This document shows, piece by piece, positions 1 through 10,895 of a DNA stretch of 64,000 bases. Numbering within the stretch: the stretch's first letter is position 1; every line of letters starts with the position of its first letter. Both the position numbers and the translations under genes were made by a program. The notes under the pieces are model-generated. The model was not told the DNA's origin. It did not search any database and saw only the letters and a program-made list of their open reading frames with translations. The DNA lies in assembly GCA_021432635.1 (NCBI GenBank), contig MU270076.1:124001-188000 (forward strand). The letters run 5' to 3'. This stretch comes from Thozetella sp. PMI_491 (lineage: Eukaryota > Ascomycota > Sordariomycetes > Chaetosphaeriales > Chaetosphaeriaceae).

Positions 1-246
1 CCTAAGTGCCTGCTCTTCGACGTCCCCGCTGCTCAGGTTCCTTCCCAGGGCACCGACCTGAACGTCTTCGACCTCGCCTGCCCCGCTGCCCAGATCCCCA
101 GCACTGCCCCCACCCACGACCAGCCCATCGGCCAGGTCCCGGCTACTGGCAACACTGGCAACAACAACGGCGGTGCCCAGACTGGCAACAACGGCGCCCA
201 GAACGGTCAGAACGGTGCTCAGAACGGCGCCCAGGGCCAGCACTAA
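1..246 (+). CDS. 3' end of a protein with an Asn/Gln/Gly-rich tail (5' part outside window)
   Basis: An open frame runs in frame 1 from the window edge to a TAA at 244-246, giving the last 81 residues of a protein. The first part (PKCLLFDVPAAQVPSQGTDL and onward) has two Cys residues. The last 35 or so residues are a low-complexity run of Gly, Asn, Gln, Ala and Thr, with short units such as AQNGQNG repeated. Codon use is strongly C-ending, as in the other genes here. Such tails are common in secreted or cell-wall fungal proteins, but no domain can be recognised in the visible piece, so no function is given. Confidence 0.7.
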   Translation, partial: PKCLLFDVPAAQVPSQGTDLNVFDLACPAAQIPSTAPTHDQPIGQVPATGNTGNNNGGAQTGNNGAQNGQNGAQNGAQGQH

Positions 247-716
247 GTAACCGCGGGTCTCTGCACAGAGCCCTTCAATCTCCTTTGTACAGGGACAGGT
301 TCAGGGAATTTGCAAGATAATAGCGCAGCATAGACGGATGGAACGGATCAGCAATATGCATTGGGCGGTGTGTCATTAATTTCTCTTTGTTTGGGTAGCA
401 TCTTTCGGATAGGATAAAAAAATTGATTCGCGCCGGCCGGCCTTAAAAAAAACATTTCGTTCCTCGCTCTCAGTGACTGTAGCGCACACAGCTGTGGACA
501 ACACGGCCTGGGCAGCCTTTCAAGTGTGCCAGAGGGAGAAATGTGCAGATTGAAGGTAGAAGCGCGTGCCAACTAGAATTCGCTAGCCCAATGGAAGCCC
601 CAGCCCTCTTATCCACAACCACGGACCTAGCAATTGGGGAACAAATTCGGGGTAGGGCAGGCCACCAGAGAACGAGCTAGTACAAATACACAAAAATATC
701 GCGGCAGCTCTAACTT
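247..716. other. Intergenic, no gene seen
   Basis: This is the 3' flank of the truncated gene and the 5' flank of the tRNA gene. It is AT-richer than the coding DNA. Open frames are short and lack coding character. Confidence 0.6.
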
Positions 717-754
717 GGTGAGATGGCCGAGCGGTCTAAGGCGCCACGTTAAGG

Positions 755-780
755 ATATCTTAAAATCTTTAAAACTCCCT
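755..780 (+). other. Canonical tRNA intron (37/38)
   Basis: This 26-base AT-rich insertion lies right after purine 37 (G754) in the anticodon loop. It contains CTT, which can pair with the AAG anticodon, as expected of introns removed by the tRNA splicing endonuclease. Confidence 0.85.
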
Positions 781-804
781 CCGTGGTCCGAAAGGGCGTG
801 GGTT

Positions 805-861
805 GTACGTTGGACTCTTCCAAAATCATCGAGAGAGTGTTATACTGACTGAAATGTCCAG
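805..861 (+). other. Spliceosomal-type intron inside the tRNA T-loop
   Basis: This 57-base insertion sits between TT (803-804) and CGAAT (862-866) of the T-loop. It begins GTACGT and ends CCAG. It carries ACTGAC at 844-849, with the candidate branch A 13 bases before the end. These are the splice signals and spacing of the protein-gene introns in this window (for example GTACGT donors at 4788 and 21612, and ACTGAC in the 9180-9232 intron). The boundaries are unique: only a GT...AG cut restores the TTCGAAT loop and the perfect T-stem. The insertion also carries a degenerate B-box-like stretch (GTTGGACTC near 809). Whether it is removed cannot be told from sequence. Confidence 0.8.
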
Positions 862-880
862 CGAATCCCACTCTCATCAA

Positions 881-889
881 TTTTTTTTT
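881..889 (+). terminator. RNA polymerase III terminator
   Basis: Nine T follow the tRNA 3' end after two bases, and a second run of seven T lies at 891-897. This is a strong pol III stop signal. Confidence 0.8.
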
Positions 890-1489
890 CTTTTTTTCGA
901 AAGTAGGAAAAGAAAAAGGAAAAAAAATCAGCATGTGTCATGGGTTGAACTGCCGCTTTGACTGAGATGGAGCTGTCGTTTTTAGCAGTCCAAACCGCCT
1001 TGCAAAGTACCTATGTACAGTATATGCGGGTCGGCAGGGATGCAGCGGTTAAAGTTGTCAGCAGAAATGAATTCGTGGAAACCCCACGGATTCAGGCGTG
1101 CTTTTGATAGACCCTTAAAGGTAGCGCCGTGGTATCCTATAGAGGCTCTAACTAGCGAAATACTAAGTCTTTACGAACAGCAGCAAATTTGTACATGTGC
1201 CATAGTTTCCATGAATTGCATCCAGTCTCGAAGTTTGACAAAGTTGGAACCCAAGGTTGTAAGGTATCTGGCCGGCAAAGAGAGACCACAGACACTGAAA
1301 GAGCCTCACGACACCGGATGGGCAACACCGGTAGCCCAGTTGTTTTTATTACAATATACCGCTGAGACTGGTTAGCTCTCGGGGTTTGCATCATGGGAGG
1401 GAAGGAAAGGGTTAATACCTGCAGCAAATATCGCGTAACTGTCTGTGGTGGAGATGACACATTAGCTCTCCGAGATCAAGAGCGAGGGG
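890..1489. other. Intergenic, no gene seen
   Basis: This lies between the tRNA gene and the 3' end of the protease gene on the opposite strand. Only short open frames without coding bias are present. Confidence 0.55.
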
Positions 1490-2767
1490 TCAAGAGCGAC
1501 AGGACAGCGTCTGATAATACATACCGGCATTTCTGACTGCTAATTCTGGGTGGTCGGCCAGCTGAATAACGCAGAGCCAGCCGTATGCACCTGCGTTAGG
1601 GTTGGTAGGGCATTTCTGGTCGTCTATAAAGAGTTAGCGAGATCACGAACCGGCAGGAGGGAAGACGGCAAGCGTAGACTAACCAATAGGGCTGACTTCA
1701 GTTCCCTCGTCGGGATCTATCACCGAGTCCTTGACGGCGCTCACCGAGTGAGTGAGTTCATGGAGGACTGCCACTGCGAGGTGCTCGTTATCGACGACCT
1801 CCTGTATCCGCTTCCCGTTGTTGTATTTTACGGAACAGACATCCTTCAAAGTTTGGCCATTCCCTTGCCGCTCGTTCCAGGTTGGGAACATGTCCTGGCA
1901 AAGGGTGATGACGTCCGTCTTGGCGCTCCAAAGCTGGGTCATGGTGAAGCCGCCTGTTCTGCTGCCGTCGGGTTCGTAGCAGGGAGGAGCTGGGCCTCCA
2001 GTGTAGATCCATCCATCCACGAGCATATTGGGTCTGCTCTCAAAATTTGGCCTGCTGTCCCAGAAGTTACCGACACTTGAGTGAGGTTTGCCGTTGGGGT
2101 CTGTCGGGCTAAGCCACTCATCCGAACACTGGAAGTCAATGTTCAGACTTCCCGGTGAGCCGATGGAGTCCTTTAGGGCACTGAAAATCTCTGCAGCAGC
2201 TGTTAGCATCGGAATTTCGAATCAAGGAGTCTTAATTCACTTGCTCTCGACATAGGTAGCGTATGCTAGCATCTTCAACTGCTTGTCCCTATCTTTTGTA
2301 GACTGAGGGAAATCCTCTCCACCGAAGATGGCGGCGAATGTTTCCCACTGGGTCTGGATGAGAGGGTTATCTCTGCGGACATAATACGCTTGACCGATAT
2401 TCTCGAGGATAGTTCTTATACCATTGAGTGCCACAAGCGCAGCGTCAATCTCCAGTCTAGTCAGTAAACACTTCTGGCATTGGGCTGGGAGCCCGAAAGG
2501 ACCGAACTCTACCATTTCAGAAGCCTGGTTGTACGCGGCGCTCACTGACATCATGGATGCCTGGTCGCAAGTATAGACATAGCGCTTCGAGATATGTCTG
2601 AAATGACTTGAGGCGTCGAAGTTAGTGAAGTTAGAACTAACTAGCTCCAACTCCTTAGGCGTCACGGCGTGTCCAGTACGTAGTGGAAGGTGCTCTACTG
2701 GGGATGCCCATGTGAAAGGCCCAAGGGGCAATGCCCAAGCGCAGAGAAGGATCTTTCTCAGCGCCAT
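1490..2767 (-). CDS. Secreted zincin-type metalloprotease (M35/deuterolysin-like)
   Basis: Three exons, 2767-2241, 2180-1684 and 1623-1490, give 385 aa. Both introns are 60 bp with GCTAAC branch sites. The first ATG in frame (2767) is followed by a hydrophobic secretion signal (about residues 1-22). The zinc motif HELTH lies near residues 316-320, and the last exon reads HPELAVRNAGMYY, close to the end of M35-like fungal domains (LALKNAxxY). The middle part has paired Cys and a Trp/Gly/Pro-rich stretch. The family cleaves peptide bonds outside the cell, using Zn and a Glu general base (E317). Length and layout fit the fungal M35-like secreted proteins better than classic deuterolysins, which have a shorter mature domain. 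The substrate is unknown. Confidence 0.75.
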
Positions 2768-3568
2768 TGCGACCAAACCATGGAGTCCCTATGCTTATCG
2801 GCCGAGGGCGTACGAAGGGTCTCGAAGTGCAAGTTATTTATTATCGACGCGGCTTCTCCTGTCCCCACCGGCAAGGCTTCTCCTTTTGCCCCCTCCGCCT
2901 TGGCACTAGGATTTGGGTTAGCTGCACTCGCAGGGTTGCAGGAGGATTTCAGCTGTCCAAGCTTGTGGGCCTATTAATATCCCCCAATGGCTAGGTATTA
3001 ACCGTACTATATTCCCACTTTCCGTTGCTTAATTATTCCTGCAGCGCGCCATCCTCCTCTTTAAGGAAGGTATTAGGCGAAAACCTAGTCACCTAGTCAC
3101 CTAGTCATCCGGATAGGCAACCTGTTTGTACTAGTTGCTTACCCCTAGCCTTCAATGTCACGCGACACAATCGAAGGCGATATCCCCGATAGGACTAGAT
3201 AATATGGATCTCCAGGATACGGTCGAAATATTGCTCACGTAATGCTACGAAGAAGGTGATTATGGGCTTGGCATAGGAGCAAGGATTGAATCTTCACCTT
3301 TGGCGCATGACTGACTTAGTCTTCACAACCGGGACCTCGGCAAACAGTTTTGCCAATCCCCCTTTTCGGAACTCTGGGCATGTTACCTACAATTGCTGAA
3401 GGTTACATTGCGGACCCATCTGTGTCTCCAATCCTGGCGGGAATGGCTCTTCTCCCGAATCCAATATTATATATTATCCTGCCGGGACTGCAGTCCGTGG
3501 CCTGCCAGGAGGTTGTGCAGGTAACGTGAGCCCTAGATTTCCTATCTGCTATTCAAGGGGGCGTCACG
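2768..3568. other. Divergent promoter region between protease and chitinase genes
   Basis: This 0.8 kb interval separates two genes transcribed away from each other, both encoding secreted proteins. It holds an 8-bp triplicate at 3083-3106. No open frame with coding character was found. Confidence 0.6.
3083..3106 (+). repeat. Short tandem repeat, 3 x 8 bp
   Basis: Three perfect head-to-tail copies of ACCTAGTC lie in the shared upstream region of the protease and chitinase genes. This could be simple slippage or a cluster of protein-binding sites. Confidence 0.8.
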
Positions 3569-6500
3569 ATGGCACGACACAGGGCGCATTTTGGGTCTTC
3601 CACTGCGGCTTCCGCTCTTTTCATCTTCGTCTTGTCCACCTGCCTGTCCCTCGCATCCGCCACTGCTGCGCGGGACAGCTCTCACCCCTATCCTCACGCT
3701 CACTTTGTACGAGCAAACAGTAGCTATGTGAACACCACGGTAAAAGCGACCAATATGACGGGTGGAGTTGTGAACTCCACGGTGATAGCCACCAATACAA
3801 CTGGTGGCGTTATGAAAATCCAAGGAGGAACTCTTACCGACTCGGCAACTACTGCAAAAGTCACGGACTGTTCTACTGGGCAGCAGTGCACTCTGGGTTG
3901 CTGTTCTACCGGAGGGTTCTGCGGCTATGGTCCCGATTACTGCGGGTCTAATGCTTGCATCGCCAAGTTGAGTGCCAACGGGACTTGTTCACAATTGTCC
4001 GAATGTGACGCGGGCGGCTACCCTGGCTATGGCTCGCTTTGGGGTGAGTCCTGCTACAATCCTTAGAGAGTTATGTGTCTATTGGCTGACATATATCCAC
4101 CAAGGGCCGACCTATGCAAAGCAGACAAACTGTCCCCTCAATGTTTGCTGTAGCAAGTTTGGTTTCTGTAAGTTCCTTGGTCAGATGAATATTCCGGCTT
4201 CGTGCAATAGGCTCACGTGTGACGCAAGGCGGAACAACAGAAGACTTTTGCGGCAGCACAGTTTGGCCAGAGCCCAGCTGCGGCGGCACTTCAGCTACCA
4301 AACGTAGCATTGGCTACTATGAGGGCTGGAACCAGGATCATCCATGTGATCGTAAGTATTGTCATAGGCCTCATACCCGAGCATTTTGCTTACACATTCG
4401 GCACAGATATGACCCCTGAGGAAGTGAGTGCTCCTAGTCAAGAGACCGCCAGGACTGGATCAAAGAATGACTAACTCCTTCCAAGATTCCCATCAAAGCT
4501 TACACTCATCTGAACTTCGCATTCGCCTATATCGACCCCAGCTCCTACGCGGTCGTGCCCATGTCCGCAAACCACGAGGCACTGTACCTGAGATTCACCG
4601 GACTTAAGGACAAGCAACCAGGCTTGCAGACCTGGATTTCTATTGGAGGCTGGACATTTAATGATCCAGGTCCGACGGAAAAGACCTTCTCCAAGCTCGC
4701 AGCATCGAGCGAGGCCCAATCAGCCTTCTTTGCCTCCCTTCTAGACTTCTTGAAGAAGTACAATTTCGACGGTGTTGACCTCGACTGGTACGTGACTTTC
4801 ACTGAAGTATGTAGAGCATTGGCGAAACTAACATTGGCCCAGGGAATATCCAGAGGCAGAGGACCGTGGGGGAGTTACGGCTGACTTCAAGAACTTTGTG
4901 GCGCTTCTGGCAAATCTCAAGGCAGCCTTGGGGAGCTATGGACTCTCCATCACTCTCCCAAATAGTTATTGGTACTTGCAGCACTTTGATGTTGCTAGAT
5001 TAGATAGATTTGTTGACTTTGTGAGTCTCCTCCTGCCTAAAACAACCCCAGATTCGACCGACAGACACTAACTTCCTCCCGAAGCTCAACGTCATGACAT
5101 ATGATGTTTACGGAACTTGGGACAAAACCGTGGACGAGATTGGCCCCTATGTGTATGCCCACACGAACATGACCGTCATCGACAAAGGGTTGCAGTTGCT
5201 TTGGCACAACAACATCGACCCGGCCCGCGTCAACCTCGGCCTTGGCTTCTATGGTCGAAGTGAGTGATCTGGGATTCCCTCCATCCTCCAGGGCAGCAGA
5301 GAGCTAACATCGCCAACAGGCTACACGCTGTCCAACCCTTCTTGCAAAGCAACCGGGTGCGAGTTCAGTTCAGGAGGTATGGTTCTCTCGGTATTGCTGC
5401 TATCTACCAGCAACCCCCATGCTGACTACGCACAAAAGGCCATGCTGGAAAGTGCACCGGTACCGTGGGCATCTTATCTTATGCCGAGATAGTCTCAGTC
5501 CTTGAAGACAAGTCTCAAAACGCTCAAGTCACATTTGACTCCAAAGAGATGGTCAAGATAGCTACCTGGGGCGGTGACCAGTGGGTCGGCTATGATGATG
5601 CCGAGACCTTGAAGATGAAGGTGGACTTTGCCAACAAGCATTGCATGGGAGGGTATGTGCTCGCATCACTAGTCCGGTACCATGGCTAACCAGTACTGCT
5701 TCGCGATTCCAGAACCATGGTATGGGCAGTCGATCTCGACACGACGTATACCCTTGCCGGAGCGGTATCTGGGAAGAACGTATCCGATATCTCCCCTGGA
5801 GGAAGCGTCATTTATCCGGATGGAAGTCTCTGGGGCCAAGACCAGCCAGAGATTGTCTGCGCGCCCCCTTGCACATTCGTCTTGCCGCCTTCGCCGCTTG
5901 AAACGCCGGTAACAGTCACCTGGCCGCCGTTCCTTACATCTGTTCTCTCGAGCTCGGGCGGTATTACGTACAGTTCGAACACGCGTGTTACTGTTAAGCC
6001 TTTCACCATCTCGAGTGTATCCTTCTGGCCTGTCACCGTCACGGAGTCGGATACCGCAGTCGTTACGTTCGCGTGAGTGAATCCCTATATTTTCACTATC
6101 TCTTGGCTTCAACTTCAAGTGTGACTGACAAACTGTGGCTAGTCCCGTACAGAGCGTGATGCCTCCGTCCATGGTGGTTTCCTGGCCCGGAAGCGTGACT
6201 CTGTTCCCGCCAACACCCATTACCCTCGCTCCAGGCGAGACTACTAGTGCGTGTTCGGCCAACGGCGGCGGAGCTGTGACGACGCCTACCCCGATCACGG
6301 GGAACATGCCTGCCGGCTGCACCAAGTTCTACCAGGTGAAGGACGGCGACGGTTGCTGGAGTATCGAGCAGGAGTACGGCCTGTCAGCCTCGCAATTCGA
6401 AAGCATGAATCCGGCTGTTGGTACCGGCTGCGCCAATGGTGTGTGGCTTGGGTATTACTATTGCGTCGGGATGGACGGCTGCAACGGCGGCGCTACATAC

Positions 6501-8069
6501 AGCTTCCCAGGAGGCACCATCTCCCCAGTGTTCCACACCACATCCCATAATATCACGATCCAGCCCCAACCGACTGTGACCGTAACGACTCCGACGCCCG
6601 CTACCAAGATCAGGTACAGCACTACCAAAGATACTGGTCCCCTTCCCACACACGAACACACGGATCCAGAAGACCCGAAATGCAAGGACAACTGCGGCGA
6701 CTGGGACTGCGGCCCGTTTGGCTGTCCGCCTGGCGTCAAGTGGCCCGAACCCGGCGGCGGCGGCGGTGGTGAATGCGGCCTCTTCGGATGCGACGGAGGC
6801 TGCGGCATTCTGGGTTGCGGCGGTCTCTGCGGCTTCTTTGGATGCGGATGTAAGGGATGTACCATCAAGCCTGGTGGCGGAGGCGGGAGCAGCGGACCCG
6901 TGCCACCGGATGGCGACCCAGAGGGATGCAACGAGCCCAAAAAGCCTGTCGTCATGTGCGAGGTCTACGTCAACATATGGGTACCGGAAGACAAAACCAC
7001 AAAAACGACGTCGTCCAAGACAATGTGCATCACATCGACGGTATGCGACGGCAAGGATAGCACTACGACAACGACCATCTCATCCAGCGTCACAACGTCT
7101 ACAATGACTTTCCTTTTCGCAAACCAACCAATCAGGACAGCTAACCCAGTAGCAGAAGCGTCCGCAGCGGCCAGAGTCGAGTCCTTAGCCAGCATGTGGG
7201 ACGCCGTCTTCCTATCGCCTACGGGCGCCGCTCCAACGGGACCGTCGACTGTCACCGGTCTGTGCAGCATCGGCTTGACGATCCTCCCAACTTCAGTCAA
7301 GAGTTTCTGCGAATGTGGCAATTCCTTCCCCTCCACCCTGCCCCTGATGACCTCGACCGACGCTCCCTGCGCCTACACGACGCTGCCGCACATCTGCCAC
7401 TACGGTGCCAGCCCGCAACAGAACAAAGAGTATTGCAACTGCGACGACTATCCGCACACGCTTCCCCTGCTGCCGACATCAGACTACCCGTGCGCATACA
7501 CATCTTTCCCGGACCCTTGGCCGTACACCTACACCGACGAACCCGGCAACGTCATCGCCTGTGAGACTTCGACGGTGCACGACTCCAAGACCGACTGTGA
7601 CGGCGACAGCTATACCGTCAAACCAGCCCCTCCGAAGCCGACGGCAAAGCCGCGCTGCATTACGGCGCACACCTTCATGGATAACTGCCTGCTGTCGGGC
7701 GACCTTATGGTGGTGCAGCTGTGGGATTCTGGCAAGCAGGTGTGCAAAAAGGGCAAGACGATTGCTTTCGCTTCCGACCAAAGCACGTACAACATCGACT
7801 GCGACGACGGCGCGAGCGTGAGCATCACCGGTAACGGCTCCAAGCTGGTCTACAAGGCGGCCGATGGGTACCAGGCCGAGATCGAGGAGACACACGGCAC
7901 CAGGCAAACCTACACGTGCGGATGGTATGAGACGGCCTCGGGCGGCAAGGAGATCAGGGGCATCCAGTTCGAGCACACGTTTGCCAACGATATGTGTGCG
8001 AATTGCCATACTGCTGAGCTGTGCGATTTGCAATCGAGCTGTAAGGACTTTGACGGGTCGTGTAGCTGA
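3569..8069 (+). CDS. Subgroup-C (killer-toxin-like) GH18 chitinase with chitin-binding and LysM modules
   Basis: Eleven exons (3569-4043, 4105-4167, 4229-4351, 4407-4423, 4486-4787, 4843-5020, 5085-5259, 5320-5376, 5439-5652, 5713-6072, 6143-8069) join to 1296 aa. Order: signal peptide (about 1-33); a sequon-rich duplicated stretch (54-80); two hevein-type Cys modules (about 101-130 and 168-197, the second with NVCCSKFGFC); a GH18 barrel (about 206-545) with an intact DGVDLDWE catalytic motif at 321-328, whose W codon is split by an intron; a LysM (about 715-763); a Gly/Cys-rich linker; and a long Cys-rich tail. The enzyme hydrolyses chitin at the cell surface or outside. Subgroup-C chitinases are related to the chitinase subunit of yeast killer toxins and are linked to attack on other fungi or self wall turnover. 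The 17-bp exon is unusually small. No disruption was found. Confidence 0.92.
3728..3811 (+). repeat. 42-bp tandem duplication within the chitinase gene
   Basis: Two imperfect 42-bp copies (3728-3769 and 3770-3811) encode VNTTVKATNMTGGV and VNSTVIATNTTGGV. The result is a duplicated block of Asn-glycosylation sequons just before the first chitin-binding module. Confidence 0.8.
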
Positions 8070-9094
8070 GGTGTTTAGACAGATACCAAGAGTGAAGATT
8101 TCTCGTAAATATATATTGATGTATCTAAAATGAAATACCTACCTTTGTCTTCAAAGTGCGCTAGAGTTCTGTGATAAAGACAGGGGGGGCGGAGCGAGCA
8201 AGATAATACTAGACTTACTCTTCATAGAGATTCTAAATTTTAAACGCGCGGGAAGAGGGATGTATTTATCTTAAGCAGGCGACATGTGCCGATTCACCAA
8301 AATATATATATATTAATCCAAGGTACCTTACTTACTAAGGGCTTGCCAACCCCCCTCCCGTCACTTGCCTCTTTTTCCGTCTCCTCTGCGGCTAGCACTT
8401 AGAGTGGGCGGTAGTCAAGTCGACGGCTGTGTCTGTTCGTTTCAACGCTCAGCACTCCACTCATCAAGCACCACAAAACCAATAAGGGGTATCACGTGAA
8501 TATAACGTCGTCTTTGTCAATATAAAGAGATTGGACAGAGGCTATGCTCTGTGGGTGGTCCAGTTTAGAGTGGAGCGGGTGACGTTTCCCACCGTCGTTT
8601 CGCCGCTGCGCCTCCCTACCCACCCGCAGCGTTGGGTCGAGTTGACGAACCACCGCTCGGTGCTAGGCCCGATTAGTATGGTATGCAGGAAATGCGCTCT
8701 ACGCATAGCCGTTGCATGCCTGTATATGCATATGAGAGATTCACTGACCCCTGACTCGTCGGGCTGATGAAACAAGACGTGCCGGCCGGACCGAGCAGCG
8801 ACTTAATGTATAGGCGCAACTAGGAGAAACCCCGGGAGCGGCGGGAGGGGAGATGGGAGAGATGGAGCACTTAGACCGAGGTGTGACGACGACAGACTCC
8901 ACTACCTTACGCCAGCACTCGCGAGTCAGTGCTGCCAGCAGGGGATGATAGAGCGCCAATGTCCCTCCTATACGCGGCGTCGAACTTCTTTTTTTTTTTC
9001 CTTCTTGTTTCCTATTCTTAGGGTGCCATTCGGCTTTGACCCTGCTGTAGATCATCTTGGCCTCGTTTTTGGTGGTCATATCGTCCGATGCAGC
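8070..9094. other. Intergenic, no gene seen
   Basis: 3' flank of the chitinase and promoter of the GH76 gene. It contains an (AT)n stretch near 8300-8316 and T-rich tracts near 8990. No convincing open frame. Confidence 0.6.
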
Positions 9095-10676
9095 ATGCAG
9101 CTTCTTGGGCCAACAATATGGCTTCACGGCGTTCTGTTTCCGCTGGTTGGTGCAGTCAACATCGATTGGACCTCTGAGTGTTCGTCCAAGCTTGGCTTTC
9201 GGTCTTGGCACCAGAAACTGACAAGCATGCAGCCTCGGTCAAGGATGGCGCCGCCACGATAGCGTACGGGTTGATGAAGTACTACACCGGCAACAACACT
9301 GGAGATACTCCCGGGAACCTGCCAGACCCTTACTACTGTACTGTCTCGCATTCCGTGGTGCTCGCTTGGGGCATTCGCACTGACACACATACCAGGGTGG
9401 GAAGCTGGCGCTGTGTTTGGGACCATGGTGGACTACTGGTGAGTGAAAGCAGGCAATGGGTCGTCATGACCTGATTTCGGTCTGGACGTTGCTTCTAACG
9501 GGTTGTCACAGGCACTACACTGGCGACAGCAGCTATGTCAACGTGACGTTCCAGGCATTGCAGCACCAGGTCGGAGATGACGACGATTTCATGCCGAGGA
9601 ACCAGACCAGCACCGAAGGGAACGACGACCAGGGTTTCTGGGCCATGGCGGCCATGACGGCAGCCGAAGTCAATTTCCAAAACCCGGACACCGACGAGGG
9701 GCCCCAGTGGCTCGCCCTCGTGCAGGCCGTGTTCAACGAGTACGCGTACCGCTGGGATACCGAGTACTGCGACGGCGGGCTGCGCTGGCAGATCTTCACC
9801 TTCAATAACGGATACACGTACAAGAACAGCATCTCGAATGGCTGCTTCTTCAACCTCGCCGCCCGGCTAGCCCGCTATACCGGCAACTCGACATACGCCG
9901 ACTGGGCGGAGAAGGTCTACGACTGGATGGTAGAGATTGCCTTCATCGACGACTCGTACAACGTATACGACGGCGCCGGCTACGCCGACAACGCCAACTG
10001 CACCGTCATCGACACGGTCCAGTGGAGCTACAATACCGGCATCTTCCTCCACGGAGCCGCCGTCATGTACAACTACTCGGACGGCTCGGCCATGTGGAAG
10101 GCGCGGGTAGATGGGATTCTCAGCCGGACGAGCCAGTACTTTTTTCAGAACAGCGTCATGTACGAGCCAGCGTGCGAGCCGGACGCCAAGTGCACGACGG
10201 ACTCGCTCAGCTTCAAGGCGTACCTGGCGCGGTGGCTGGCCGGCACGGTGCAGATGGCCACCTATACGTACGACACGATATCACCATTGCTGCTGGCCAG
10301 TGCGAAAGGCGCGGCGCTGCAGTGCAGCGGGACGGCGACAGCCGCAGACGGCTACAAGGGCCTGAGCGGCACGGCGTGCGGCCAGAAGTGGGTCGACAAC
10401 TCGACTTGGGACGGCACCAGTGGCGTCGGCCAGCAGATGGCCGCGCTGTCGGCCGTCTTCTACTCGCAGGTCAAGGCCTTTGGCGTCTCGTCCCCCGTGA
10501 CGGCGGACACGGGAGGAACATCCGTGGGCGATCCGTCGGCGGGGACGTCGAAGGACGACAGCTCGCTCGAGGACGAGATGGTCATCACAACGGCCTCGAG
10601 GGCGGCCGCGGGGATCTTGACGGCGGCCATACTTGCGGGACTCATTGGTGGCTGCGCCCTGATGATCGCGGATTAG
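9095..10676 (+). CDS. GH76 family mannosidase-like cell-wall protein (Dfg5/Dcw1 type)
   Basis: Exons 9095-9179, 9233-9337, 9396-9438 and 9512-10676 give 465 aa. The start at 9095 gives a clear secretion signal (MQLLGPTIWLHGVLFPLVGA). The GH76 hallmarks follow in order: TIAYGLMKYYTGN, PGNLPDPYYWWEAG (rebuilt across two introns), DYWHYTGD, the FWAMAAMTAAE region, and a paired Asp (IDDSYNVYDGAG) at the expected catalytic place. After a Ser/Thr/Gly-rich stretch the C-terminus is a 30-residue hydrophobic tail, typical of a GPI-anchor signal. Members are thought to cut or transfer the mannan of GPI glycans so that wall proteins are linked to glucan. It lies close to the chitinase, so the two may both serve wall remodelling. 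Confidence 0.9.
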
Positions 10677-10895
10677 GCATTGCATTCGGAGCATTCACGG
10701 CGCGGACAGCGACAACAGACACGTGTAGGGATACCCAAAGAGCTGGCCGATCAGGACGGCCGGGACGGAGTCAGGCGTAGCGAATCTAGAATTGGCTTGG
10801 TATCTTTGTTCTTTCATTCAATCATTCATTGTACATAGTAGGACAGAGAAACGAAGATTTCCTTGCACGCAACGACCGCCCGCGGCGGCCGCTCG

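Larger units (their letters stand above)
717..879 (+). tRNA. tRNA-Leu(AAG) gene with two insertions
   Basis: Removing 755-780 and 805-861 leaves a complete class II tRNA. The acceptor stem GGTGAGA (717-723) pairs with TCTCATC (872-878) with one G-T, and the discriminator is A879. The D-arm is GCC/GGC around a GAGCGGTCTAA loop. The anticodon stem CCACG/CGTGG encloses the loop TTAAGGC, giving anticodon AAG (Leu, CUU/CUC decoding). A long variable arm follows. The T-stem GTGGG/CCCAC encloses a TTCGAAT loop. The first insertion sits at the usual nuclear intron place (37/38). The second lies inside the T-loop and splits the B box. A run of nine T follows directly. Either the gene is expressed with an unprecedented second splicing step, or it is a recently disrupted copy. 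All stems are intact, which argues against old decay. Confidence 0.9.

Noticed and set aside
1013-1375. 120-codon plus-strand frame downstream of the tRNA
   Set aside because: Average codon use is random and no homologous motif is visible.
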